From: Kitasatospora sp. CB01950
GTDB taxonomy: Bacteria > Actinomycetota > Actinomycetes > Streptomycetales > Streptomycetaceae
Assembly (NCBI RefSeq): GCF_001905465.1
Contig: NZ_LISX01000002.1
Coordinates: 433,425-497,424, forward strand
DNA length: 64,000 nucleotides
Direction of reading: 5' to 3'
In this document: positions 24,679 through 32,893 of the stretch, in pieces
How the letters are laid out: each line of letters begins with the position of its first letter
How positions within the stretch are numbered: position 1 is the stretch's first letter
Position numbers and translations under genes: made by a program
The notes under the pieces: generated by a model
The model's database searches: none
What the model was told of the DNA's origin: nothing
Seen by the model: the letters and a program-made list of their open reading frames with translations, nothing else

Positions 24679-25680
24679 ATGGCCGCGGCGACGGAGAGCG
24701 TCGACCCGTTCGCGGAACTCCGGCCGCAGGAGCGGTTCGAGGTCTGGCGCGACCTGATCGGCCTGACCAGGGACTGCGACGCCACCTCCCCGGACCTCGA
24801 CCGGTTCGAGGCCGAGCTGCGCCGCTCCGAACTCGGCCCGGTGACCTTCCTCGGCACCTCCTTCCCGTCCGCCCGCTTCCGCCGCAGCGACGCCCGGGTC
24901 CGGCGCTCCGACCCCGGGGTGTTCCACCTGACGTTCGTCCAGGGCGGCGCGCTCGCGCTGACCCGCGACGGCGAGCAGACCCAGCTGTTCCGGCCCGGCG
25001 ACATCACCCTGCTCGACAGCTCCCGCCCGTACGAGCTCCGGGCGCTCGGCGCCCGCGACGCCGCCGACGGCCGGCCCCGCGTCGAGGCCGTCGGCATCGA
25101 CTTCCCCACCGCGCTGCTGCCCGTCCCGCCGCACCGACTGCGCCGGTTGCTCGGGCGGGGCTTCCGCGCCGCCGAGGGCCCGGCGGCGGTGCTCGCCGAC
25201 TTCCTGCTCAGCATCGACCGGCAGGCCCCCACCCTCGGCCCCGCCGTCGCCGACCGGCTCGGCCCGATCGCCGTCGACCTGGTCGCCGCGTGGCTGGCCG
25301 ACGAGCTGGCGGACGACTCCGGGCTGCCCGAGAGCGCCCGTCGGCGCTCCCTCGTCGAACAGGTCCGCGCCTTCGTCCGCCGCCACCTGCACGACCCCGA
25401 GCTGTCGCCGGCCACCGTCGCCGCCGCCCACCACATCTCGGTGGGCTACCTGCACCGCCTGTTCGCGCTGCACACCGACGGCGACACCGTCGCCGCCTGG
25501 ATCCGCCGCCTCCGCCTCGAAAAGGCGCACCGCGACCTCGCCGACCCGGCTCTGCGCGCCGTCCCCATCGGCACCATCGCCGCCCGCTGCGGCATCCCCC
25601 GGCCCGACGACTTCAGCCGCGCCTTCCGCACCGCGTACGGCCTCGCCCCGCGCGACCACCGGCGGCACGCCTGCCCCTGA
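24679..25680 (+). CDS. AraC family transcriptional regulator (AraC_binding_2 sensor)
   Basis: 333 residues. N-terminal cupin-like AraC_binding_2 domain (~15-200: FEVWRDLIGLT, RRSDPGVFHLTFVQGGALALTRDG, FRPGDITLLDSSRPYEL). C-terminal HTH_18 (~225-330: VRAFVRRHLHDPELSPATVAAAHHISVGYLHRLFALHTDGDTV, then DDFSRAFRTAYGLAPRDHRR). ATG at 24679 is chosen because homologues begin just before the sensor domain; longer starts exist. Convergent with the IclR gene, with a structured RNA candidate between. Possible targets are not adjacent. Confidence 0.88.
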   Translation: MAAATESVDPFAELRPQERFEVWRDLIGLTRDCDATSPDLDRFEAELRRSELGPVTFLGTSFPSARFRRSDARVRRSDPGVFHLTFVQGGALALTRDGEQTQLFRPGDITLLDSSRPYELRALGARDAADGRPRVEAVGIDFPTALLPVPPHRLRRLLGRGFRAAEGPAAVLADFLLSIDRQAPTLGPAVADRLGPIAVDLVAAWLADELADDSGLPESARRRSLVEQVRAFVRRHLHDPELSPATVAAAHHISVGYLHRLFALHTDGDTVAAWIRRLRLEKAHRDLADPALRAVPIGTIAARCGIPRPDDFSRAFRTAYGLAPRDHRRHACP

Positions 25681-25693
25681 GAGTCGACCCCTC

Positions 25694-25747
25694 GCCAACT
25701 CGCCGGACACGCGCTGCCAACTCCGGCCCGCGCCCTCCCCCTACGGT
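25694..25747 (+). promoter_or_regulatory. Promoter region of small RNA candidate with direct repeats
   Basis: GCCAACTC occurs at 25694-25701 and 25716-25723, a 22-base period or two helical turns. A -10-like TACGGT follows at 25742-25747. No clear -35 hexamer is visible at 17-19 bases, so an activator bound to the repeats may be needed. Transcription would begin near 25754. Confidence 0.4.
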
Positions 25748-25753
25748 GGAACG

Positions 25754-25906
25754 CACCGGGGGAAGCCCGTGCCCGGGGGGACGGGCTCGAACCTTCGACG
25801 TCGCTCCGGACCGCCTGCCGGTCCGGAAACGAGGGGACTACGTCGAACCGACGGGGGCTGCCGCAACGGATCGCCGGATCCACGCGGCAGCCCCCGTCGT
25901 GCTTTT
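25754..25906 (+). ncRNA. Candidate structured small RNA with intrinsic terminator
   Basis: About 153 nt with four separate helices and no ORF. Helix 1: AGCCCGT/ACGGGCT with a 10-base loop (25764-25787). Helix 2: outer TTCGACGT (25794) with ACGTCGAA (25840), enclosing CCGGACC/GGTCCGG with a 7-base loop (25806-25826). Helix 3: the terminator at 25850-25898. A -10 box and paired direct repeats lie upstream. Length and multi-hairpin form recall Streptomyces sRNAs such as scr5239, but identity was not tested. It could also be the 3' UTR of the AraC gene. Confidence 0.55.
25850..25906 (+). terminator. Rho-independent terminator
   Basis: Perfect 15-bp stem: 25850-25864 (starts GACGGGGG) with 25884-25898, a 19-base loop, then GTGCTTTT with four T residues at 25903-25906. 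It ends the small RNA candidate or the AraC transcript. Confidence 0.8.
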
Positions 25907-25962
25907 CCGGACCGACGCGCCCCGCGCGCTGCGCGGTGGCGTCCTTCCCGCAGTGCGCCCGC

Positions 25963-26005
25963 CGGCCACGCCGGCCCCGCTGTCGCAGCAGGGCCGGCGT
26001 GGCCG
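25963..26005 (-). terminator. Hairpin terminator after IclR-type gene
   Basis: Perfect 15-bp GC-rich stem, 25963-25977 paired with 25991-26005, loop 13 bases. It begins 8 bases past the stop of the minus-strand IclR-type gene. No T-run, as is common for actinomycete terminators, and it may work for both convergent transcripts. Confidence 0.65.
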
Positions 26006-26013
26006 TCAGGCGT

Positions 26014-26799
26014 TCACACCGCCATCGCGAGCATCAGCGGCGTGGCCCTCGCGGTGAGCAGCTCGGCGGCCTCGCGCAGTCGGTACGCCTGTTCGACGGG
26101 CAGCGAGGTGGCCAGGCAGCCCACCGTGTTCCCGGCCACTATCGGGACGGCGGCGCAGACCGTGTCCATCGAGTACTCCTGAAGGTCCAGCACGGGGACG
26201 GTGGCGGGCTGTCGGTCGAGCCGGTGCATCAGGCGGTCGGTCTCGGTGATGGTCCTCGCGGTGAGCCGCGCCACCGGGTGGCGGGCGAAGTGGTCCAGCC
26301 GTGCGTCGTGGTCGAGTTGGGCGAGCAGGCACTTGCCGATCGCGGAGGCGTGCGCGGTGGCCCGGAAGTCCACCCACTCGTGCACGGCCGGCGCGTCCTT
26401 GCCGTCGCACACCGCCTCCACCAGCAACTCGCCGTCCTGGTACCGGCTGAAGTACACGGCGGCGCCCAGTTCGTCCCGCAGGTCCTCCAGGCGGTGGTGC
26501 AGCCGGGCCCGGACCAGCGGCTCCCGGTGCTGCGCGCCGAGCAGCGTGAACGCCCCGCCGAGCGTCCACACCCCCTCCAGGTGCAGCAGGTAGCCCTCGG
26601 TCTCCAACTCCTCCGCGAGCTGCCGCACCGCCGACTCCGGCATGGTCAGCGCCCGCGCCAACTCCCCGATCGTGCAGCCGTCGGCGTACCGGTCCACGGC
26701 CTCCAACAGCCGCAGCGCACGCCGCAGAACCCCGAACGGCCCCGCACCTCCACCGCCCGGCCCCAGCAGATCACTCCGCCCACGGCTCACCGTCGCCAT
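26014..26799 (-). CDS. IclR-type helix-turn-helix regulator
   Basis: 261 residues. Seen: N-terminal winged helix (~20-80: VLRRALRLLEAVDRYADGCTIGELARALTMPESAVRQLAEELETEGYL) and an IclR effector domain (~90-255: FSRYQDGELLVEAV, HASAIGKCLLAQL, CAAVPIVAGNTVGCLATSL). It is more diverged than the IclR protein at 47119 but keeps the HASAxGK signature. It follows allantoicase by 66 bases on the same strand, so it may be co-transcribed with allB-alc and sense a pathway intermediate such as allantoin or glyoxylate. Confidence 0.85.
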   Translation of the reverse strand: MATVSRGRSDLLGPGGGGAGPFGVLRRALRLLEAVDRYADGCTIGELARALTMPESAVRQLAEELETEGYLLHLEGVWTLGGAFTLLGAQHREPLVRARLHHRLEDLRDELGAAVYFSRYQDGELLVEAVCDGKDAPAVHEWVDFRATAHASAIGKCLLAQLDHDARLDHFARHPVARLTARTITETDRLMHRLDRQPATVPVLDLQEYSMDTVCAAVPIVAGNTVGCLATSLPVEQAYRLREAAELLTARATPLMLAMAV

Positions 26800-26865
26800 C
26801 CCCCGACCCCCTCCCTTCGCGGCCCACCATCCGCCCAGCGTAGCCAGCCCACCGACCCCCCATCA

Positions 26866-28050
26866 TCAGCTCACCGGATATTCCCCCGCCAGAGCACCAA
26901 CCCCTTGACAGGCATATGCCCCGACGCCCGTTCCCGGGGAACGGCCGAGAGCGCTTCTCCTCGCCTCCCACCAGTCGCTCGCCGCGACTTCTCCCGCCTC
27001 CCGCTCCGGCAACGCGTTGAACCACCGGAGCGCCAACGCCTCCTCCCCCGCCGCCGTCAACCGCCCCACCAGCCGCACCCGCGCCAGCCCTCCGTCCGGG
27101 TACACGTTCACCCGCACATGCGTGACCGCCGCGCCCTCGGCCAGCCGGTAGCGGTGCCGGGTGTCCGGCTGCAGCCGCGTCCGTGGCAGCAGCACCCGTT
27201 CCCCGTCCGCGCCCGCCCCCACCAGCTCGACCCACCCGGGTGCGTTGGCGACGAAGCACGAGGTGTCCACCTCCGCCGCCAGCACCTCCCCCTCCCCGGC
27301 CAGGGCGAGCCGCACCCAGTCGTGGGACTTGTCGCGTCGCCGCCGCGTCTCCCACCCGTCCCCCATCACGGCCGCCCGCCCGGGGGCGTTCAGGTGGTGC
27401 GGCGACGAGTAGTACCGGTCCGAGGCGTCCTCGGCGACGCCGCCGTGCTCCTGCGCGGCGAGGTCGAACGTCAGCCCGGCCAACTCCCGTGGATCGGGCA
27501 GCACTTCGCCGTACACCCGGAGCCGGGCGACACCCCCGTCCGGCCAGATGTTCAGCCGGACGTGCGTGTACCGCACCGGGTCGGAGACCGCGAACGCGTG
27601 CGCGGTGTCGCCGCGCAGCGCCGTCCGCGGGACGATCTCGGCCCAGTCGGCGGCGGCGACCTCCGCGGGCGAGGGGTGGCCGGGGACGGACGCGGCCTGC
27701 ACGGACGCCGTCTCGGGGTAGTTGCCGGTGAAGTGCGCGGTGTCCACCACCACGCCGCGCACCAGTCCGGCCGCGCCCAGCCGGACGATCACCCAGTCGT
27801 GGTCCTCGTCGGTGGGGTGCGGCTGTTCGGCGCTGATGCCGCGCCGCCGGCGGGACTCCCAGCCGTCCATGATCTGGCCCTTGTGCCCGAAGGTGTGCGG
27901 CCGGAACTCGGCGGGCGCAGCGACCAGCAGGTTCTCCGCGTCGGCGAAGGTGTCCTCGTTGGTGGCGACGACGCCCGCCCCGAGCGCCCGCGACGCCAGG
28001 TCGACCATCCCGCCGAACGACGACTGCCCGACGATCTCGGCACTGCTCAA
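26866..28050 (-). CDS. alc: Allantoicase
   Basis: 394 residues; two repeated allantoicase domains. Seen in each: GHKGQIMDGWESRRRR / VMGDGWETRRRRDKSHDWV, VVDTAHFTGNYPETASVQ / VDTSCFVANAPGWVELVGA, and THVRLNIWPDGGVARLRVYG / THVRVNVYPDGGLARVRLVG. Hydrolyses allantoate to ureidoglycolate and urea. TTG at 28050 is chosen because GGAGGAG sits 6 bases upstream and the next ATG (28008) would lose conserved N-terminal residues. It lies 35 bases after allantoinase on the same strand, an operon. Confidence 0.9.
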   Translation of the reverse strand: MSSAEIVGQSSFGGMVDLASRALGAGVVATNEDTFADAENLLVAAPAEFRPHTFGHKGQIMDGWESRRRRGISAEQPHPTDEDHDWVIVRLGAAGLVRGVVVDTAHFTGNYPETASVQAASVPGHPSPAEVAAADWAEIVPRTALRGDTAHAFAVSDPVRYTHVRLNIWPDGGVARLRVYGEVLPDPRELAGLTFDLAAQEHGGVAEDASDRYYSSPHHLNAPGRAAVMGDGWETRRRRDKSHDWVRLALAGEGEVLAAEVDTSCFVANAPGWVELVGAGADGERVLLPRTRLQPDTRHRYRLAEGAAVTHVRVNVYPDGGLARVRLVGRLTAAGEEALALRWFNALPEREAGEVAASDWWEARRSALGRSPGTGVGAYACQGVGALAGEYPVS

Positions 28051-28085
28051 CCGACTCTCCTCCCAACGGACTTCAACGACCGACT

Positions 28086-29444
28086 TCAGCGACGGACGAG
28101 CAGCCGCCCGGACGGTTCGCCGCCGAGTTCGACGGGCCGCCCGCGCAGCCAGGTGCGGCGGACCTGCCCGGTGAGGGTGCGGCCCGCGTAGGGGGTGACG
28201 GGGTTCCTGTGGTGCAGCCCTTCGGGGCGGACGGTGAACTCGGCGTCCGGATCGAACGCCACCAGGTCGGCGTCGCAGCCCGCCGCGACGGCGCCCTTGG
28301 TGCCGGTCAGGCCGACCAGGTCGGCGGGCCCGGCGGCCATCCACCGCACCACGTCCGCCAGCGAGTGGCCGCGTCTGCGCGCCTCGCTCCACACCGCCGG
28401 GAGACCCACCTGGAGCGACGCTATGCCGCCCCACGCCGCGGCGAAGTCCCCGCTCCCGCCCGTCCGTCGGCCGAGTTTCAGTGCGACCGTCGACGGCGAG
28501 TGGTCGGAGACCACGGCCGCGAACTCGCCGTCCGCGAGCGCCTGCCAGAGCAGTTCCCGGTTGGCGGCTCCCCTGATCGGCGGGCAGCACTTGAACTCGG
28601 TCTCCCCGTCGGGGACTTGCTCGGCGAGGAAGGTCAGGTAGTGCGGGCAGGTCTCGGCGGTCACCCGCACCCCGTCCGCCCGGGCGCGGCGCAGCAGCGG
28701 CAGCACGGTGGCGGAGGAGACGTGCAGCAGGTGCACCCGGGCGCCGGTGCGCCGGGCGCACTCCAGCAGTGCGGCGACGGCCGCCGACTCGGCCTCGTCG
28801 GGGCGGGAGGCCAGGAAGTCGCGGTAGCGCCGGCCGGGGACGTGCGGTGCGGCGTCCAGCACGGCCGGGTCCTCGGCGTGGACGATCGCCAGTGCGCCGA
28901 GTCGTGCCTGCTCGGTGAGTGCGGCGGTCAGTTCGGCCGGGTCGGCCAGGTGCGGGAACTCCTCCACCCCGGACGGCGCGAGGAACGACTTGAAGCCGAA
29001 CACCCCGTCCCTGTAGAGCAGTTCCAGCTCGCCGGTGTTCCCGGGCACCGCACCGCCCCAGAACCCGACATCCACCCAGACCCGCCCCTCGGCGGCCTTC
29101 CGCTTGACCGCCAGGCCTCCCGAACTGGTGGTCGGCGGCACGGAGTTCAGCGGCATGTCGACGATCGTGGTGACGCCGCCGGCGGCCGCGGCCCTGGTCG
29201 CGGAGGCGAAGCCCTCCCATTCGGTGCGGCCGGGCTCGTTGACGTGCACGTGGGTGTCGACCAGTCCGGGCAGCAGTGCGAGGCCGCCGAGGTCGGTCAA
29301 CTCCCGCTCCCCGTCCGCCTCCAGAGCGCCGTACGCGGCGACCTGCGCGATCCGTCCGGCCCGGACCAGCACGTCGGCGGGCCGCTCGCCGTCCGGCAGC
29401 GCCACCCGCCGGGAGCGGAACACCACACCATCGCCGAGCGACAC
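28086..29444 (-). CDS. allB: Allantoinase
   Basis: 452 residues, amidohydrolase fold. Seen: [23 protein letters not shown] (HxH metal site), [10 protein letters not shown] (carbamylated Lys region), [32 protein letters not shown], and VVSDHSPS (metal Asp). Cyclic amidohydrolase converting S-allantoin to allantoate, the step before the adjacent allantoicase. GTG at 29444 with GGAGG upstream. A strong promoter (TTGACG, 17 bases, TACGCT) and an operator-like palindrome precede it. Confidence 0.93.
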   Translation of the reverse strand: MSLGDGVVFRSRRVALPDGERPADVLVRAGRIAQVAAYGALEADGERELTDLGGLALLPGLVDTHVHVNEPGRTEWEGFASATRAAAAGGVTTIVDMPLNSVPPTTSSGGLAVKRKAAEGRVWVDVGFWGGAVPGNTGELELLYRDGVFGFKSFLAPSGVEEFPHLADPAELTAALTEQARLGALAIVHAEDPAVLDAAPHVPGRRYRDFLASRPDEAESAAVAALLECARRTGARVHLLHVSSATVLPLLRRARADGVRVTAETCPHYLTFLAEQVPDGETEFKCCPPIRGAANRELLWQALADGEFAAVVSDHSPSTVALKLGRRTGGSGDFAAAWGGIASLQVGLPAVWSEARRRGHSLADVVRWMAAGPADLVGLTGTKGAVAAGCDADLVAFDPDAEFTVRPEGLHHRNPVTPYAGRTLTGQVRRTWLRGRPVELGGEPSGRLLVRR

Positions 29445-29474
29445 CAGGGGCCTCCGTACGCCGGGAGTGCTGGG

Positions 29475-29514
29475 AGCGTAGGCCGACCCCACTGCCGCGT
29501 CAATGCGGCGTAAT
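29475..29514 (-). promoter_or_regulatory. allB promoter with degenerate regulon operator
   Basis: On the minus strand TTGACG (29503-29498), a 17-base spacer and TACGCT (29480-29475) form a sigma-HrdB-type promoter; the allB GTG is at 29444. The 15-mer ATTACG-CCG-CATTGA (29514-29500) overlaps the -35 exactly as the TCAACR-N3-YGTTGA palindrome does at the urate operon and malate synthase. Its right half matches 5 of 6 and its left half 3 of 6. Confidence 0.65.
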
Positions 29515-29571
29515 CGGGCCATACTTGGCGAACAACCGACCGTCGGGCCGCACCGCCAGGAGGACCACCGC

Positions 29572-30099
29572 GTGACCGTCGAGCTCCGTCACCACACCAT
29601 CCTCGGCGCCCGGGTCCGCCGGGATCTGCTGGACGTCTACGCGGATGTCCGGGCCCCGCTGCTGCACCTGGCCAACTACGGCCTCGAAGCGTTCGCCGAG
29701 CGCCTCGACCGGCACCTCGCCGTCCCGGGCTTCGCCCTCGTCCTCGGCCACGACGGCGACCTGCCGGTGGGGTACGCGTACGGCACCACCGTGGACGCCG
29801 CCGACCGCTACTGGGAGCGGATGGACGAGCCGCTGCCCGCCGGCTTCACCGACTCCCCCGTGCTGGCCCTCCGGGAGATCGGCGTCCGTTCCGCGTGGCG
29901 CGGCACGGGCACCGCCCGGCGGATCCACGACGAGCTGCTCGCCCGCCGCGCCGAGAGCCGTGTCCTGCTGATGGTCAACCCGGCCGCCGGGGAAGGCAAA
30001 GTCCAGTCCTTGTACGAGAGTTGGGGCTACCGTCCGGTCAACGGCCAGGCTGCCTCGGCGGACTCGCCCCGGCTCACCGTGATGATGCGCGCCCGCTGA
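29572..30099 (+). CDS. GNAT family N-acetyltransferase
   Basis: 175 residues. Seen: [18 protein letters not shown] (beta strands), [27 protein letters not shown] (acetyl-CoA pyrophosphate loop, with [10 protein letters not shown] approximating Q/RxxGxG/A) and [22 protein letters not shown]. Transfers an acyl group from acyl-CoA to an unknown amine. GTG at 29572 has AGGAGG 8 bases upstream. Divergent from allB, but no functional link to purine catabolism is evident. Confidence 0.83.
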   Translation: MTVELRHHTILGARVRRDLLDVYADVRAPLLHLANYGLEAFAERLDRHLAVPGFALVLGHDGDLPVGYAYGTTVDAADRYWERMDEPLPAGFTDSPVLALREIGVRSAWRGTGTARRIHDELLARRAESRVLLMVNPAAGEGKVQSLYESWGYRPVNGQAASADSPRLTVMMRAR

Positions 30100-30218
30100 C
30101 CGGCGCACGGCCGCTCCCGCCACAGGAGTTCCACAGTCCGAAAGCCGAACTCCACCGATCCTTCATCCAATCCGCCCGTCCGACCGTCATCGGATCTGGT
30201 AATCGCTAAGGTGATCGA

Positions 30219-30557
30219 GTGCGACTGATGGTGGAGTTCACGACCGAACCGTTCGACCTGAACGGCTTCCCCGAGCACGCCAGGACCGCCCGCCGGGCCG
30301 CCGAGGAAGCCGGACTGGCCGTCTCGGTGGGCCCGTTCGGCACCAGCGCCGAGGGGGACGCCGAGCAGGCGCTGGCTGCCGTGACCAGGCTCCTGCGGGA
30401 GACCCTGGCGGTCGGCGCGAGCCGAATATCGCTCCAGGTCAGCGTGCTGACCGACCCACCGGAACAACCCCTCGTTCCGACCGCCGCACCGACCGCCGCA
30501 CCGACCACCGCTCCGACCGTCGCCCTGGACGAGCCCGACAGCCGGGAGGCGCCGTGA
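30219..30557 (+). CDS. Thiamine-binding-like (MTH1187/YqgV fold) small protein
   Basis: 112 residues. Residues 1-85 (VRLMVEFTTEPFDLNGFPEHARTARRAAEEAGLAVSVGPFGTSAEGDAEQAL, then LAVGASRISLQVSVLT) have the alternating pattern of the small ferredoxin-like YqgV/thiamine-binding fold. The C-terminal tail is Pro/Ala/Thr rich and probably disordered. It overlaps the following HTH gene by 4 bases (GTGA), so the two are translationally coupled and the protein may be a sensor partner. Ligand unproven. Confidence 0.6.
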   Translation: MRLMVEFTTEPFDLNGFPEHARTARRAAEEAGLAVSVGPFGTSAEGDAEQALAAVTRLLRETLAVGASRISLQVSVLTDPPEQPLVPTAAPTAAPTTAPTVALDEPDSREAP

Positions 30558-30925
30558 GCGACACCCCCGACCACCCGCTCACCGCCGCCCTGAAGCCGCT
30601 GCTGGAGGCGGTCGGTGCCACCGCCGTCGACCCGGCCGAGGCGCGGCCCGAGGACGTCGTCCTGGAGTGGGACGGCGCGCCTGCCGTCGCGGTGCGGCTG
30701 GCGCACCTGAGCAGCGCGCTCGACCTGCTGTTGGCCGAGATGGCCCGGCAGTTCGACGGCCGCCCGCTGGCCGAGCTGGGGCGCACGGAGAAGCAGCGGG
30801 TGGTCGCCCTGCTGGAGGAACGCGGCGCGTTCACGGTGCGCCACGGGGTGGAGACCGTCGCGTCGGCGCTCGGCGTCAGCCGGTTCACCGTGTACAACTA
30901 CCTGAACCGGCAGGAGAAGTCCTGA
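30554..30925 (+). CDS. YheO/DauR-like HTH (HTH_22) transcriptional regulator, short form
   Basis: 123 residues. N-terminal half helical and unassigned; C-terminal HTH_22 with GRTEKQRVVALLEERGAF, VRHGVETVASALGVSRFTVYNYLNR, matching the C-terminal domain of YheO/DauR regulators but lacking their PAS-like sensor. The coupled upstream small protein could serve that role (inference). Its stop is ~60 bases upstream of the urate-operon promoter, so it may regulate urate catabolism. Confidence 0.75.
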   Translation: MSDTPDHPLTAALKPLLEAVGATAVDPAEARPEDVVLEWDGAPAVAVRLAHLSSALDLLLAEMARQFDGRPLAELGRTEKQRVVALLEERGAFTVRHGVETVASALGVSRFTVYNYLNRQEKS

Positions 30926-30953
30926 ACCGTGCCGCCTGCCGCGCGGGGTCGTC

Positions 30954-31011
30954 ACGAACAGTACGAACAGTTCAACAGAGTGTTGACGGCCCGTCGGGCC
31001 CGCTCTAGCTT
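30954..31011 (+). promoter_or_regulatory. Promoter and operators of the urate-degradation operon
   Basis: Promoter TTGACG (30983-30988), 17-base spacer, TAGCTT (31006-31011). The perfect palindrome TCAACA-GAG-TGTTGA (30972-30986) overlaps the -35. Directly upstream ACGAACAGT is repeated head-to-tail (30954-30962, 30963-30971), a possible second site. The uraD GTG at 31046 has AGGAGG 7 bases upstream. Confidence 0.75.
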
Positions 31012-31045
31012 GGTCCGGGTGGCACCAACCCCAGGAGGTCCCTCC

Positions 31046-31558
31046 GTGACCGAGCCACCCCCCGTCCCCATGCCCCTCGCCGCACTGGCCACCGCCGAGC
31101 CGTCCCACCTGCGCGAACTCCTGCTCGGCATCTGCTCCAGCCCGGCCTGGGCCGCCGCCGTCGCGGCGTCCCGCCCCTGGCCGGACCGCGCCGCGCTGCT
31201 CGCCGCCAACGCCCGGGCGACGGCGGGCCTCTCGCCGTCCGAGCTGAACGAGGCGCTGGCCGGCCATGCCCGGATCGGCACGCCGCGGCCCGGCGACGCC
31301 GCCTCCGCCCGCGAGCAGTCCGGTATCCGGGGCGCCGAGCCGTCCGTCCTGGTCGCGCTGGCCGCCGCCAACTCCGCCTACGAGGCCAAGTTCGGCCACG
31401 TCTTCCTGATCTGCGCGACCGGTCGCACCGCCGCCGCCGTGCTCGCCGCCGTGCGCGAGCGACTGCCGCACGACGCCGCCACCGAGGCGGAGGCCGTCCG
31501 CGCGGAACTGCGCAAGATCAACGACCTCCGCCTCGACCGACTCCTCGCCACCTCCTGA
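31046..31558 (+). CDS. uraD: 2-oxo-4-hydroxy-4-carboxy-5-ureidoimidazoline (OHCU) decarboxylase
   Basis: 170 residues. Seen: LRELLLGICSSPAWAAAVAASRPW, ALAGHARIGTPR (the conserved HPRIG-type loop with catalytic His, here GHARIG), REQSGI, LAAANSAYEAKFGHVFLICATGRTA and LRKINDLRLDRLL. These are the standard OHCU decarboxylase motifs. It converts OHCU to S-allantoin. First gene of a four-gene operon with uraH, urate oxidase and the deaminase. Confidence 0.92.
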   Translation: MTEPPPVPMPLAALATAEPSHLRELLLGICSSPAWAAAVAASRPWPDRAALLAANARATAGLSPSELNEALAGHARIGTPRPGDAASAREQSGIRGAEPSVLVALAAANSAYEAKFGHVFLICATGRTAAAVLAAVRERLPHDAATEAEAVRAELRKINDLRLDRLLATS

Positions 31559-31595
31559 CGCTTCGTCACCTTCCGCCAACCGCAAGGACGGTCCG

Positions 31596-31928
31596 ATGGC
31601 CGGCATCTCCACCCATGTGCTCGACACCAGCCTCGGCCGCCCGGCCGCCGGCGTCCCGGTCGAGCTGGCCGTGCGCACCGGCGGCGGCTGGCAGCCGCTC
31701 GGCGCCTCCGTCACGGACGCCGACGGCCGGGCCGCGGACCTGCCGGACGTGGCGGGCGGCACGACCGCCCGGCTGCTCTTCGACACCGCCAAGTACCAAG
31801 GCTCGTCCGGGACTTCACCGTTCTTCCCGGAGGTCTCGATCGTCTTCACGGTCGCGCCCGACCAGCGCCACTACCACGTGCCGCTGCTGCTGAACCCGTT
31901 CGGCTACTCGGTCTACCGCGGCAGCTAG
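31596..31928 (+). CDS. uraH: 5-hydroxyisourate hydrolase
   Basis: 110 residues, transthyretin-like. Seen: ISTHVLDTSLGRPAAGVPVEL (catalytic His in THVLD), LLFDTAKY, FFPEVSIVFTV, HYHVPLLLNPFGYSVYRGS with the diagnostic C-terminal YRGS. Hydrolyses 5-hydroxyisourate, the urate oxidase product, to OHCU, which uraD uses. ATG at 31596, 37 bases after uraD. Confidence 0.95.
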   Translation: MAGISTHVLDTSLGRPAAGVPVELAVRTGGGWQPLGASVTDADGRAADLPDVAGGTTARLLFDTAKYQGSSGTSPFFPEVSIVFTVAPDQRHYHVPLLLNPFGYSVYRGS

Positions 31929-31971
31929 GGCCCCGATCCCGGGCCGCCGCCCACCGTTGAGGAGACACGTC

Positions 31972-32868
31972 ATGGCCCACGTGCTCGGCCAGAACCAGTA
32001 CGGCAAGGCGGAGAACCGCATCGTCCGGGTCCGCCGCGACTCCACCCGTCACGAGATCAAGGACCTCAACGTCTCCGTCTCGCTGCGCGGCGAGTTCGAC
32101 GACGTCCACCTGACCGGCTCGAACGCCAACTGTCTGCCCACCGACAGCACCAAGAACACCGTGTACGCGTTCGCCAAGAAGTACGGCATCGAGTCCGCCG
32201 AGGGTTTCGCGCTGCTGCTGGCCCGGCACTTCGTGGAGCACTCCGAGCGCGGCGTGGTGCGCAGCGCCCGGATCCGGGTCGAGGAGTACACCTGGGACCG
32301 GATCCGCAGCGGCCCGACGGACACCGGGCACTCCTTCGTCCGCAGCGGGCAGGAGGTGCGCACCACCGAGGCGGTGTACGACGGCGACCGGTTCCGGGTG
32401 ATCTCGGGGCTGCGGGACCTGGTGGTGATGAACACCACCGACTCGGAGTTCTGGGGCTACCTCAAGGACCGCTACACCACCCTCCAGGAGGCCTACGACC
32501 GCATCCTGGCCACCCAGGTGACCGCTCGTTGGGCCTTCGACTTCCACGGCAACGACGGCCGGCGGCAACCGGAGTGGAACCAGTCGTACCAGGAGGTCAG
32601 GCGGCATCTGCTGGAGGCGTTCGCCGACACGTACTCGTACTCGTTGCAGCAGACACTGCACGCGATGGGCACCCGGGTGCTCGATCACCGCCCGGAAGTG
32701 GACGAAGTGCGACTGGAACTGCCCAACAAGCACCACTTCCTGGTCGATCTCGCGCCGTTCGGGCTGAAGAACGAGAACGAGGTGTACTTCGCGGCCGACC
32801 GGATGTACGGCCTGATCGAGGGCACCGTGCACCGCGAGGGCACCACCCCGGTCATCCCCGTCTCCTGA
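31972..32868 (+). CDS. uox: Urate oxidase (uricase)
   Basis: 298 residues, tandem T-fold. Seen: NQYGKAENRIVRVRRDSTRHEIKDLNVSVSLRG (catalytic Lys and Thr-like region), NCLPTDSTKNTVYAFAK, FVRSGQEVRTTEAVYDG, SQFWG-type DSEFWGYLKDRYTTL and VRLELPNKHHFLVDLAPFGLKNENEVYFAADRMYGLIEGT (Asn and His of the urate site). Oxidises urate to 5-hydroxyisourate with O2. ATG at 31972 with TTGAGGAGACACGTC upstream. Between uraH and the deaminase gene. Confidence 0.96.
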   Translation: MAHVLGQNQYGKAENRIVRVRRDSTRHEIKDLNVSVSLRGEFDDVHLTGSNANCLPTDSTKNTVYAFAKKYGIESAEGFALLLARHFVEHSERGVVRSARIRVEEYTWDRIRSGPTDTGHSFVRSGQEVRTTEAVYDGDRFRVISGLRDLVVMNTTDSEFWGYLKDRYTTLQEAYDRILATQVTARWAFDFHGNDGRRQPEWNQSYQEVRRHLLEAFADTYSYSLQQTLHAMGTRVLDHRPEVDEVRLELPNKHHFLVDLAPFGLKNENEVYFAADRMYGLIEGTVHREGTTPVIPVS

Positions 32869-32893
32869 CGGCCCCTGCGACCCTGGAGCTCCC

